Shown: positions 50,702 to 61,217 of the stretch, in pieces | Layout: the number at the start of each line of letters is the position of its first letter | Numbering within the stretch: the stretch's first letter is position 1 | Assembly (NCBI RefSeq): GCF_004379255.2 | Contig: NC_056040.1 | Coordinates: 33,591,779 to 33,655,778, forward strand | Source: Salvia splendens | Taxonomy: Eukaryota > Streptophyta > Magnoliopsida > Lamiales > Lamiaceae | Length of the DNA stretch: 64,000 nucleotides | Reading direction: 5' to 3' | The notes under the pieces: generated by a model | Database searches by the model: none | What the model saw: only the letters and a program-made list of their open reading frames with translations | What the model was told of the DNA's origin: nothing | Made by a program: the position numbers and the translations under genes

Positions 50702-52978
50702 TCAATTCTGAGTCTGGCCCCCGCGGGAGCTAGACTGGGTTGGTATATTGGGGCGGTTCACTTTCACCTTCTTCCTATCCGGGGACGCCGGCTCCGCTTC
50801 CTCAATCTCAGGTTGCTTTGACACGGGCTTCCTCACAGTCAGGGGCTTGGATGCGGATGGGGTTAACAAAGGCTTAGACGCTGGTGGGGGTTGCTGAAGA
50901 GATGAGCTTCCCTGTCCTGGCTGCGTGGACACACTGCTGGGTCCAAGAGGCAACTTCTTCTGGGTCTGGGAGAACTTTTTCTCTAGCCAATCGGCCATTC
51001 TCATCATTATCTTCACAGCCTCCGCCATGCGATCATTCTGCACAGACGACTTTCCCACCAGGTCGATCATACTCCCTCTGAGGCCCTTCATCTCTTCTCG
51101 GACTTCGCCGAGCTCCTTACGCATCTCGCCCATTTCTTTCTTCAACTCCTCATAGTCCACGCTGGCCACTGCCTCTATTCCATCCGGCTCCAACTTCATA
51201 TGGGTCTCCATCCTACCTACATCGTAGAAGCATACGTCCTTCTCGTGCATGTATAGGAGCTCCTTCTTAAAAAGTACTCAACGCTGAATGATTTCGAGGG
51301 TTCACACATGATCACCTCTGGTGCGGACTTAGCTATCTTCATGACTATATTGCGCTGGAGGTATGCACCGAGGAGATGGCAGGTGTACATGTGGTGAGAA
51401 GGGGTTGGAGGTCATTGATGGCAAGCTTGGGCCAACCAGTAGCACAAGTGCACCTTAACACCCTTCGCCATGCACCAGGTGAAGTAGAGGTCTGCAGTGG
51501 TCAAGGCGGAGTTAGCTGTCCCCATCAGATTATAACTGATAAACGTCTGCGCGAAACAGAGGATGCGGTTCTGGATGTGGAAGCCCTTAGAATGGCAGGT
51601 TTTGAACGTCCCCACCTTGCGATGGGTAACGAACTCCCATGCTAACTGTGCTTTGAAACCAGGGGTATACTTGGGGGCTCCGACCATGCGCTCATTCCAA
51701 ATTCCATCTTCGTCCTCAGCGCGGGTGAATAAACCCATCCTCAAAGACCACCTCAGCCGTGCTATGGTTCAGCGTCGAGGTCAGTAGTGGGTTTGAACCG
51801 GAAGGTTGAGAAGAATTCCCGGGCTAACGCTGTGGGCACCTCAGCCGTGCTATGGTTCAGTTGTCATTCGAACCCAATAGCATCGATATATGTGTGGAAT
51901 TCCTCGTCTGAATCAATTTCCCTCAGCTCCTCTGGATCATACTACTTTTCAGACTTGGCCAGCTTTCCAATGCTGCTCCGCTCCTTATAAGTCGCTGCCC
52001 TTTTTGGGTCCTCAAACTTTTCCATAGCTTCTAGCAGCCCCTTGGTCACCCAGACCTCCGTTCGCTCGTAGTTGAGCTCTTCCTCATGCACTTCGTTTTC
52101 TTCGTCTTCAGACTCGCTGTCTGGGTTAGGACAGACTTGCTCCTTGGTGTAAAGAACCTTGGTTGGGGCGGGGAGTGGAGCCTCAACGTACGTGGCCGAT
52201 GCAATCCTTTTTGACTTCTTGGGCTGGGGAGTTGCCGCATGCTTCCCTTTTCGCTTTCGTTCCGTAGCCAAGCGATGTTCCTCCGTTTCATCCACCTCCC
52301 CGTCAGACTCAGGAGTCTCCTCCCTCTGCTCGCCCTCTGCCCCTGGGACAAGGAACTCCTTCTCTGTAAGTTGGGCGAGGTCATCTATCTCGTCCCGCAA
52401 GCACCGTCTGGCCCTTCGTCGGGCATCTCGCTGGTCTACCGGTGAGTCCTCTTCCTCTGGCTTGTCCACCAGATCCACAACTACTTTCAGCCCTCCTTCC
52501 TCGGGCTCCTGAACCTCAGCATGAACGGGGGCTTCCTCCCCCACAGACTCTTTCGGGGTTTCCCCCACCTCTTCCGAATTCGGGGTTCCCCCTAGATATA
52601 GACAGGGGTTTCCTCCTCAGCTACCTTCTCTGATCTCTGTTCACCCACTGCCACGCGCTCAAGTCCCTCCACCAGACCACCATCATCTGCCTTTTCACCG
52701 CCCTCCACTGCTTCACGCTCCGGCGTACATGTGTTCGGCTCGGTCTCTGCAAAAGAGATTGACGGTTGGGCTGTCGAATCCTCTGGAAACGTCAGCGGCG
52801 GTGGTGCTGCGGTTGGTGTTTCCCTTTCACTCATCGCTGAGAAGAAGGCGAAAGCCTTCATTGCCTTCTCCTTACTTCCGAACTTCTGCGTCAAATCGTC
52901 CATGAGCGCCACCGCTTCAGAATCTGTGGTGGTGGTGTGATTCCCTGTCTTCGTGGTGTGAGCGGGTGCCTTCTTCAT
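50702..52978 (-). pseudogene. Athila-2 env-position ORF (putative plant transposon protein type)
   Basis: The region lies downstream of integrase on the same strand, where Athila elements carry their extra ORF. Four frame pieces run in order: 52592-52978 (starts M-K-K-A-P, Thr/Pro-rich), 51942-52568 (acidic with a basic R-R-A-R-R cluster and K-R-K-R-K-G-K), 51412-51744 (hydrophobic W-E-F-V ... N-L-M-G-T-A-N-S-A-L-T-T-A-D-L-Y) and 50702-51250. The third piece resembles the helical core of the so-called putative plant transposon protein. The last has a heptad-like coiled coil (E-E-L-K-K-E-M-G-E-M-R-K-E-L) and a Pro/Ser/Lys-rich tail. Frameshifts separate all pieces. A signal peptide or clear transmembrane segment is not evident, so calling it an envelope is unsupported. 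Confidence 0.68.
51749..51860. repeat. 24-bp direct repeat inside the Athila-2 extra ORF
   Basis: cacctcagccgtgctatggt followed by tcag is present at 51749-51772 and 51837-51860, 88 bp apart, at the place where the reading frame is lost. This is a short local duplication. Confidence 0.85.
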
Positions 52979-53562
52979 GATCTGTTTTCTGCAAAAGTTT
53001 CGCGAACTTGGGAGAAATAATTTTATTTTTTATTTTTTTGATTAGGGTTGACGGAATGTGGGTATTGTGAGAGAAAATATTTGGGATAGAAAATAGAGTG
53101 GAGAGAGTTTCGGTTTTTGTTAAATTGTAAAATAAAATAAAAGAAAAAGGAAGAAAATATTGGGTATTTTGGATAAGGTAGAGGAACGGTAGCAGGAGTG
53201 ATGTAAGCAACCGTACGCCTCCCTATAAAGTTTAAATTTGAATTACAAAAATATCCCAACTTCCCTCCCAAAACTTCTGGTCCGAAAATCTCTCCCTCCC
53301 CATGTAAATGCCATTTCCTGCAATACCACACTTAGGAAAATTTCAAAGATGAAACGCCAGACTCCCAGGTCAAGGATTCGATATGAGACAAAATAATTTC
53401 CCTAAGAAGTCTGGTGTTTCGAAATTGTTTTTTTTAGCAATTAAACTATTTACACTTTCATTTGTGTATTCTCGATATCCCCTGGCTCAGTGTATAGATT
53501 AAAAATGCATTCCTATTTACCTGACCCAGGAATTCACCAAGAATACTTACTCACTGGACCGA
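52979..53562 (-). other. Non-coding spacer between Athila-2 integrase and the extra ORF
   Basis: AT-rich stretch, about 580 bp. On the minus strand a pyrimidine-rich tract (53000-53180, ttcctttttc/ctctccac-like) precedes the Met of the extra ORF. This fits an intron or leader used for a subgenomic mRNA in Athila. No splice sites can be assigned with confidence. Confidence 0.45.
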
Positions 53563-54723
53563 TTAGACGATAATAAAGAGTACGCGTTGTGGCACTTCCT
53601 CCACTACACACAACTCCGAATTATCCCTAAAGACTTTCACTCGGTTACCATTAACAAGGAAAGGGATAGAGTTCGAGGCACTTCCCTGGATTTCAACAGC
53701 TCCATTCGCTCTAAGGCCAACAATGGTGTATTGCCCAATCCACTTGGATATCAGCTTCCCAGGCATCAGCTTGAGCCTGGACTGGAAGAGGAGCACCTTC
53801 TGACCCACTTGTAGTTCCTTGACCCAGAGGTTTTTGTCATGCCACAACTTTGTCTTCTCCTTGTACCACATTGCGGACTCATACGACTCAAGCCTTAACT
53901 CCTCCAGCTCCTGAAGTTGCAGTTTCCTTTCTTTCTCACAAGCCTGGGGTTTCATATTGATCTCCTTTACCACCCAATACGCTCTATGCTCCACTCCCAC
54001 GGGTAGATGGCACATCTTGCCAAACACCAGCCTGTAAGGCGACATCCCAATAGGAGTTTTATACACAGTCCTATAGACCCACAATGCATCGTCGAGCCTC
54101 TTGCTCCAATCCTTCCTTGACGGGTGGTAAGGGGTAGAAAGCCTGTGGTGGACTTCGTATTTCTTCATCAGAGCTTCTATGGTTCGGTTATGGAAATGCG
54201 TTCCTTGGTCAGATATAATAGCTCAGGGCACATTGTACCTGTTAAAAATGTTAGCTCTAAGAAATTTAGCCACCTCTTTGGATTCACAAGAAGTAGTAGC
54301 TTTGGCTTCTATCCACTTTGACACATAATCTACGGCCACAGGGATGTACGTATTTCCGTACGAAGATGGGAATGGGCCCATGAAATCCATCCCCCACACG
54401 TTGAAGATTTTGCAGACGATTACTGGGATCTGCGGCATCTCATCTCTCTTTGAAATTCCTCCAGTTTGCTGGCATCGCCCACAGTTTTGACAGAACTCAT
54501 AGGCGTCCCTGTGTAATGTAGGCCAATAAAATCCACTATCTAAGACTTTCCTCGCAGTCTTCCTTGGCCCAAAATGACCTCCACATGCCAACGCATGGTA
54601 ATGATTAAGTACATCCCTCTGCTCCCATTCGGGGATACATCTCCTGATTACCTGGTCTGCTCCCATCTTCCACAAGTAAGGATCGTCCCAAAAATAATAC
54701 TTAGCCTCGCTCTTAAGCTTCAT
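53563..54723 (-). pseudogene. Athila-2 integrase
   Basis: The 54223-54723 piece contains the HHCC zinc-binding part (H-Y-H-A-L-A-C-G-G-H, later C-Q-N-C-G-R-C) and the start of the DDE core (W-G-M-D-F-M-G-P, first Asp). A stop TGA interrupts just before I-I-S-D-Q-G-T-H-F (second Asp). The next piece (53563-54168) jumps from S-T-P-Y-H-P directly to S-R-K-D-W-S near 54120, removing roughly two dozen residues that in Athila include the G-Q-A-E segment with the catalytic Glu. The C-terminal part (D-A-L-W-V-Y-R-T, P-Y-R-L-V-F-G-K) is intact. The enzyme cannot be active. Confidence 0.88.
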
Positions 54724-56045
54724 CTTCTAGGTCTGGGAAATTACTTGTGAACTGGGCACCTCTCCTGTGACCAAGTAATTTGCCTGGTCTACGAACCAAG
54801 GTTCAGCGTTCAGCTGACACTTCCCTTTCTCATCATCTCATGGACCTGTTATTCTCCTATGTTGTATAGATGTTCCTCAGGGAATGCGTCTAGTATAGCT
54901 TCCTCAGTCTCTCCCTGGAAGATCCGACTTAGATGATCAGCCACTTTATTCTCCGTCTCCTTTTTGTCTCTCACCTCCAAGTCAAACTCTTGTAGAAGTA
55001 ACACCCACCGGATTAACCTTGGCTTTGATTCTTTCTTCGATAGTAAGTATTTGATAGCCGCGTGGTCGGTAAAAACTATCACTCTCGACCCCAGTAAGTA
55101 TGGTCAAAATTTCTCAAATGAATACACGACTGCTAACATTTCCTTCTCTGTGGGTTCATAGTTTTTCTGGGCCTGGTTGAGTGTCTTCGATGCATAGAAG
55201 ATCACGTAACTCTTTCCATCAATCCTTTGACCTAGTACTGCCCCCACTGCGAAGTCCCTTGCATCATACATTATTTCAAACAGCTGACTCCAGTCGGGTG
55301 CCCTGATGATAGGGGCAGACAATAGTCTATCTTTCAATAATTGAAATGCCTTTTTACACTCTTCGTCGAAGACGAAATCAACATCATTGTGCAAAAGGTG
55401 GGTAAGTGGCTGAGCGATCTTCGCGAAGTGCTTTATGAATCTTCTATAAAAACCTGCATGCCCTAGGAACCCCCTGACTTCTTTCTGATTCGTAGGGTAA
55501 GGCAAATTTGAAATCACATTGACCTTTGCTTTGTCCACTTGTATGCCCTTCTCCGAGACTGCATGGCCCAGGATGATTCCCTCAGGTACCATGAAGTGAC
55601 ACTTTTTGAAGTTAAGGACCAAATTCTTCTCCTGGCATCTCCTTAATACTACGTCCAGGTTTGCCAAACAGGAATTGAAAGAGTTCCCATATACGGTGAA
55701 ATCATCCATGAAGATCTCAATACAAACCCCTAGTAGATCTGAGAAGATACTCATCATGCAGCGTTGAAAAGTGTCTGGCGCATTGCACAGACCAAACGGC
55801 ATTCTTCTATAAGCGTACGTACCAAAGGGGCACGTAAACGTAGTCTTCTCTTGGTCTTCGGGATCTACATAGATCTGGAAGTATCCACTGTACCCATTAA
55901 GGAAACAAAAGTACTGCTTTCCGGCCAATCTCTCCAGCATCTGATCAATGAAGGATAATGGGAAATGATCCTTCCTGGTTGCCTCATTCAGCTTCCTGTA
56001 GTCTATGCACATCCTCCACACAGTGACAAGTTTCATTCTTGTCAT
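54724..56045 (-). pseudogene. Athila-2 reverse transcriptase and RNase H
   Basis: The frame 55104-56045 holds most of RT: C-I-D-Y-R-K-L-N, then F-L-N-G-Y-S-G-Y (motif A, with the usual catalytic Asp replaced by Asn through GAT to AAT near 55906), F-G-L-C-N-A-P-D-T-F, F-M-D-D-F (motif C), and the thumb and connection. RNase H follows: A-R-D-F-A (Asp) and T-E-K-E-M-L-A. A TGA at 55104-55106 (a probable CGA-to-TGA change) precedes F-T-D-H-A-A-I and V-A-D-H-L-S-R in 54849-55082. Further stops occur between 54724 and 54848. Confidence 0.92.
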
Positions 56046-56700
56046 TCTTAACTACCTGAATTCCTGAATTTTTGGGCACCATGTGAACTGGACTTACCCA
56101 TTCACTATCTGGAATGGAGTGGATGATACCTAGGGAAAGAAGCTTCAAAACTTCCTTCAGAACATCCTCCCTCATATTTGGATTTAGCTTACGTTGCGGG
56201 TCCCTATAGGCCTTCGCACCTTCTTCCAACCTGATGTGGTGCATGCAAAGATCAGGACTGATTCCTGCTAGGTCTGAGAGAGTCCATCCTATTGCCTTCT
56301 TGTTCCTTCTGATTACCTCCAGTAATTCCCTTTCCTGTTCCTCTGTCAAGTTGCTGTTAACGATTACTGGAAAAGTCTCATTTTCTTCCAGATAGGCATA
56401 CTTGAGGCCTGGTGGGAACGTTTTAAGTTCCTTCTTAGGGGTACTTGTTTCCTGGGGTAAGGGATTTTTTCCTGTCGCATCAGTTATCATTCCCTTTTCA
56501 GACCCAGAAGAATTTTCCACACTTGCCACATGGGCTAATCCCCTTGACCTGGCTGACTCCGGATTTTTACAAAACTCCGAAATAGCTTTAGCTAGCTCCT
56601 CATCCGTTAATTCCTTTGTGTGCATTGTCTCACACCAACCAACTACCTCTCTGTCATTAGAGTGACTTAACTCTGAATTATCAATATGCTCCTGCATCAA
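55984..56700 (-). pseudogene. Athila-2 region between protease and RT, with RT N-terminus
   Basis: Contains F-P-P-G-L-K-Y-A-Y-L, A-I-G-W-T-L-S-D-L-A-G-I-S-P, C-M-H-H-I and the RT start (D-P-Q-R-K-L-N-P-N-M, V-S-P-V-H-M-V-P-K-N-S-G). A one-base frameshift near 56030-56045 separates it from the rest of RT. The equivalent region of Athila-1 is at 47680-47900. Confidence 0.88.
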
Positions 56701-57676
56701 CTCAGTCTCAAGATATTCCTAGACCAGGGGGTTAATAACATCGACAGCATGAAAATTCTCAACATCTAATGGTTTCTTCATTGCTTCATCTATGCTAAAT
56801 GTATATTTTTCCCCATTATAGTCCAGGCATATGGTTCCATCAAAGACATCGATAATGGTCTTAGCGGTACGCAGAAAAAGGTCTACCTAGAAGCACGCCG
56901 CTGGACTCAGAAGATTCATTATCACTCATTTTAATAATATGGAAATCAGCCGGATACAGAAAATCATGCACTTTGACTATAACATTTTCTAAAACTCCCT
57001 CTGACAAATGCACGACCTATCCGCCAATTGGATTACCACTTTCGTATCCACCATTCCTACTCCTACCAACTTTTGGTATATGGAAAGCGGTAAAACATTT
57101 ATTGACGCCTCTAAGTCACACATAGCATGCTCAATTCTGACATCACCGATGGAAATGGGTAGGGTGAACATACCTGGGTCAGTGCGTTTCGAGGGCATCC
57201 TTCGTTTCTGAATCACTGCTGACACGTTTTCTCCAATCAGGATCTTCCCACTGGGTCTTGTCTTTCCAGTTATGAACTCCTTGATGAATTTGCTGAAGAC
57301 CGGCAGTTTCAAAGCCTGTAAGAACGGTAGGTTGATTTCCAACTTTCCAAAGATATTCATTAAATCCACCGGTTCATCCTTCTTCTTCTTAGTCTCTCCT
57401 TGGTGCGGAAATGGTTTCAATTGTTTCCCTGCACTTGTAGAACCTCCAGCTGAAACCTCGCCCATCTCCTTCCTCACTATTCCATTCTCCACTTCTGGCT
57501 CTGAGTCTAGGAAAAATGGTTCAACCACACTAGACAGCGGTCTCCCCAGATCACCTTCCCGAAGGTCATCTCCTCTTACGGTACTCCCTATCTTCGAATT
57601 TCCAGGTTCAGGAACTAAGTTCTGCCCTTCCTTGCCTTCCGCTGGAGGTGTTTCTTCATTCTTCCTCATCACTGGA
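56701..57676 (-). pseudogene. Athila-2 aspartic protease region
   Basis: Contains I-N-L-P-F-L-Q-A-L, T-D-P-G-M-F-T-L-P and the active-site segment C-D-L-E-A-S-I-N-V-L-P, where the Gly after Asp-Leu is replaced by Glu. A frameshift near 57003 follows A-D-R-S-C. The second signature L-L-G-R-P-F is readable in another frame near 56880-56900, followed by a further frameshift and a stop near 56725. The N-terminal 70 residues are poorly conserved. The coding remnant is cut at 57676 by the next LTR. Confidence 0.85.
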
Positions 57677-59595
57677 TGTAGCACCCCGGATAATTGTCAC
57701 TTTTTTTTATTATTTTTTTTATTTGATGGCTTATTTTTTTTAATTCATATGGATGTTGAATGAGAATTTCTTTTTTGGAAATTGAGTCTCTATGTGTTTG
57801 AGTTAATTATGTGAAATTAGTTGTTGTGAGTTATGTGAGTTAATGTGATTAAGCTTCCAATGTGTGAATTAACTTAAATGGGATAATGCATAATCATTCT
57901 AGCCATTTTATTTGAAATTTTCGGCCCTCCTATTTATTGGAAATAATACTTTCTTTCTTGGATTTAATTAATTGCTTTGGGATATTTATCCAAGTTAAAT
58001 CCAAACCAAATTATCCCTATGTTATTCTACATGATTTTCGACCCCTTGGCCATCCCTTTAGATTTTTGAAATCTCCTATTAATTAGGAGAGAGAATTATT
58101 TTTGTAGATTTAATTGGTATCATGTTTATCTCTTTCCTTGAATTAAAGTCCAATTTAATCTGATCATATCTTGCCAAATCTCTCCATATCCTATTTTCAT
58201 TAGGATTTGATTCTTTCTTTCCCTAAAACCTCATAATTTTCGCCCATATGCCTTTCAATTACTTGTGGGATTAATTTATTTGTTACCTATTTTGTGGGAG
58301 TCTTTGCCTACAAGAAATTACCAAATTTAAATCCTATTCCTATTTGATTTGAGGATTTAAGTATTCATCCTTGATTTTTCCCATTATAGACGCCCCTTTT
58401 TATTTCCCCACTTGGAGATGCTTGAATTATTTTGTTACCTTATTTATGAGATACTCAATATCTTTTTACCTATTTTTGTGAGTATCTTTCTCTCCAAGTA
58501 AATACCAAATAAATATCTATGCTAATTAAATAGCAATTTTAAAAAATTACTCCCCCACATACTACACGCCTATTTTCCTTTTCATGGTGGGATTTATTCA
58601 TTGACCTCTATTTTATTCTTCCACAATTTTAATTGCTTTCTTGTGGGATTTATCCTATACTATAAATTAAAAGAACCCTAACCCTAGCCCTCATATTTTC
58701 GCCTCCCTTTTCTCTCCATACCACACATCTCTCTCTTCCTCTCCTTCTCCACCAATCCCTCACCAATTCCTTGTTCTTGCATCATTGTGGAGTTGGAAAT
58801 TCAAGATTCATCGAAGAATCGCATCATTCGTCATTCCTATCGATTGTTTTTCAAGAGAAACTTATACTTTGATTCATCTTTCTCCTTCTAACCATTGAAA
58901 CCATGTTTCTTGATCCCCTCATGAATATAGTGAGTGTAGAAATCGTAGATCTAAAAAATTAATCGGTTGAGAAGGATGTTTGCATGAGAAAGTATGTGTA
59001 TGTGCATGTATGTATGTGTGTGTGTGAGTTTGTGGATGATTCATTGGTGAATGCTATGTGTAAATAGGAGAACATGGTTGTGATGTCGTTTTTGAAGCAG
59101 GAATATGTGTTGAAAGCTTGAATATGTATGTGTGGATGAATGATAGACAAACCCTAGTTTGTAAATGTTGAGCATGAAAACTGTGGTGTTCGGACAGTAG
59201 GTTCCGACGAGTGTTTGGCTGACAAAACGATCTTATTTTGGCACAAAATTTTAATTCAGTGAAATTTTAAGTGTGTTTTGACGAGGGATGAATTTTTAAC
59301 GAATTTTTCAACTGAACTGCGCAGTCCTGTCAGAATTTGTATTCTCGTCTAGTGAGTTTCGCTTTTTTTTTGACCAACCTAAAGATGTGATTTTGGTGTG
59401 GATTTTTAACTGGATGAACCTTAATGTGTCTACTGTGTGGTGACCAAATTTTAGCTTCAAATGATATCGGATAGATTTTTAATGATTTTTACAAAACGAC
59501 ATATCTGTTTTGCCAGATTCATGTCTTGATTGAAATAGTCTTGTTGGCAAGTTTTGAATGAAAATTATAACTAGGCTGTGGAATAAAAATTGGCT
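57677..59595 (+). repeat. LTR starting TGTAGCACCCC (chromovirus-like), 3'-truncated
   Basis: The abrupt start TGTAGCACCCCGGATAATTG inside the Athila-2 frame is a typical TGTARCACCCC LTR start of plant chromoviruses. It is AT-rich with conserved-looking spaced attaattaa and gatttaa segments, a TATA box at 58661 and a leader with ccctaaccctagccctc. A short TG-repeat lies near 59010-59026. No TGACA-type end is found before the minus-oriented LTR starts at about 59595, so the right end is truncated. No ORF of interest. Confidence 0.65.
58661..58670 (+). promoter_or_regulatory. TATA box of the TGTAGCACCCC LTR
   Basis: TATAAATTAA about 985 bp into the LTR is followed by aagaaccctaaccctagccc and a pyrimidine-rich stretch, a common layout for LTR promoters. 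Confidence 0.5.
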
Positions 59596-60756
59596 AATAC
59601 TAGACCTAGGAAACGTAGAACATCATGCAAGCATGGAACATCATCTTAACTTCAATAATCTAGCTAAACAGGAATCAAACATGTAGTGGGGACCATTTCC
59701 CGAAAATAGTAAAGTAAGGATGAAAAGCTCAAATAACTAACTATGAATTTAACCAACAACGTTCTGCATCTCGTCACCTGATTCAAGCTCGAACATGGAG
59801 AAAACAGAGTAATAACCAAGATTCAAACAGAACATAATAATTCGGATGTCGGAAACTGGCGATTAATTGGAAACCGAACAGATCTACTTCTAATAGACGA
59901 AGTAAACAGAAACACAGAAACGAGTCATCAAATTCATGCAAAATCAACCAACTCTGTTCAGATCCACACGTCGAACGCTTAATCCACTCCGGATCCAAAC
60001 AATCCGAACCCAACTACAATAAAAAATAACTCCATGAACTCCGATTTAACAATTCCACTCCGATCAAAAACAATATAACCACGATTCAATTCCAATTCAC
60101 CAGATCAAGTGCAAAAAGCATCCATTCAAATAAACAACTACAAACTCGGAATCAAACATCATCAAAACTCAAAATCAACATCATCATGACAGAAAATAGA
60201 AATTCCATAGATAGATAAGCAAGGTTCAACAAATAACCCAAGCCGAGCTTCGAACAGCGAAGACTCGGTAGAATTCTTAACACAAAAACGAAATTAAAGT
60301 GGATAAATTTTTTTTTCACCCTACACGAGGACGGTGGTACACAATAGCCAACTGAAAATGAACCTAACCCCTATAGATTCCCGATCAACCCAAGTGTGTG
60401 TGTAGAAGTGTGAAAGTGAGCTCAGAGCTAAAAATATATCTCCTCCTAAAATTATCTCCAAAAAAAATCCAATCCTCCCCAATGTATGTTGCATGCTCTC
60501 TCTTTTATAGACGTGGAGGCGATCATCTAGAAGCTTTCTCTTGAATTCTCCGTTCTGCCCTCCAGCTAATGATCTCCTCCATCTGGCAATTTTCCTTCAT
60601 TCTGCTCACTTTCTCGCCAATTTCCTTCGTCAGGTGATTATCTTCTTTCCTTCCTGGACCTGGCGATTTCTTCCACACACCTGGCTTATAAGATGTGTTA
60701 GACCCGTAAATTGTTGAATTTAACCCCATAACCGATGTATGAAATTAGCCTTATCA
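59596..60756 (-). repeat. Long LTR (family B), minus orientation, 3'-truncated
   Basis: The reverse complement begins TGATAAGGCTAATTTCATAC at 60756 and aligns with the plus-oriented LTR at 62670-64000: shared acgggtctaacacat, cgccaggtccaggaag, agagcatgca, gggaccattttcc-like and ctaggtctagt blocks in the same order. The alignment stops at 59596 (aatactagacctagg), which corresponds to about 63840 of the other copy. The terminal part with the cgtggcagcagcc motif is therefore lost. It truncates the Athila-1 3' LTR at its right edge. Confidence 0.85.
60502..60509 (-). promoter_or_regulatory. TATA box of the minus-oriented family B LTR
   Basis: TATAAAAG on the minus strand followed by agagagagcatgca. 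The related LTR has TATATATG at 62917 followed by agcaagagcatgca. Confidence 0.5.
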
Positions 60757-61212
60757 GCGAGTTAGATCCACTTTATAGACACTAATTAGCTTCCTTTAAA
60801 TCGTCACTATTAACTGAGAGTGAAGACTTTTCAATGGTCTTAGGAGCTTTTAAGAGTTGCGTATTTAGGATTGACAACCCTAATGTTTGTAACCAACATT
60901 TGCATCGCATGAGCATAAACTAGGTGACTCGTTATATCAAAGTAAGAACTGTGCTAAGATATTGTAGTTGGAACTTGTATAACCATAACTGTAAACGCAC
61001 ATCCCTGCAATCAGTTGTTTATTGCTTTCAATTGTTCTTTGTTCTAAAATATTTCTAGAAATTTCGGTTCTTCCAAATAGTAATTGAGTTTTATTAGAGG
61101 GTAGCCAGTCTGTGATTTTTTCCTGTGATCGATATCTGGTACTAATCTTTAGCTATACTATTCCTACTCTGTATACTTGCATGTATTTATAGTGCTAATA
61201 AAAAGTGCATCA
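60757..61212 (+). repeat. Athila-1 3' LTR remnant
   Basis: The last 456 bp of the Athila-1 LTR family. It matches 37930-38029 (attagcttcctttaaa..., gtatttaggattga) and 44717-44752 plus 45897-45910 of the 5' LTR. It retains the 288 bp that are absent at the LINE insertion and the unoccupied Harbinger target. It ends GTGCATCA, followed by ATAAG. Confidence 0.85.
61196..61198 (+). other. Unoccupied Harbinger target site (TAA)
   Basis: tttatagtgctaataaaaag here equals the two flanks of the Harbinger-like element (tttatagtgctaa and taataaatag) with a single TAA. It shows the state before insertion in a related LTR. Confidence 0.88.
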
Positions 61213-61217
61213 ATAAG
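61213..61217. repeat. Athila-1 target-site duplication, right copy (ATAAG)
   Basis: Matches 37032-37036; see the left copy. Confidence 0.8.

Larger units (their letters stand above)
50090..57676 (-). mobile_element. Athila-2: defective Athila-type Ty3/gypsy element, minus strand
   Basis: From high to low coordinate on the minus strand: protease, RT, RNase H, integrase, an additional ORF in the env-like position, a 3' untranslated part and a polypurine tract. This is the Athila order (Ty3/gypsy with an extra ORF after integrase). Gag and the 5' LTR are missing to the right of 57676, where another LTR begins, and the 3' LTR is missing or truncated to the left. Stops, frameshifts and active-site substitutions make it inactive. 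It lies inside the span of Athila-1 in the opposite orientation. Confidence 0.88.
37037..61212 (+). mobile_element. Athila-1: Ty3/gypsy (Athila-type) element carrying nested insertions
   Basis: Outer limits are defined by LTR ends (TGATACGC... at 37037 and ...GTGCATCA at 61212) and matching ATAAG duplications. Its own sequence is only the 5' LTR (37037-38029, 44717-44752, 45897-45910), the internal part (45911-48589) and a 3' LTR remnant (60757-61212). The rest is later insertions: a LINE, a Harbinger-like transposon, LTRs of other families and a second Athila in the opposite direction. The protease and RNase H sequences are typical of Athila. The element is dead: most of gag, the RT core, the integrase and everything downstream are missing. 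Confidence 0.8.

Noticed and set aside
51376..51787. Plus-strand ORFs of 74-89 codons opposite the Athila-2 extra ORF
   Set aside because: Antisense shadows of the minus-strand coding remnant.
58676..58692. Telomere-like ccctaaccctag
   Set aside because: Only two imperfect copies (CCCTAA, not the plant CCCTAAA array) lie just after a TATA box in an LTR leader, where this sequence is common.
59000..59030. TG-rich microsatellite as a functional element
   Set aside because: It is a short imperfect TGTA/TG run inside an LTR with no sign of more than simple slippage.
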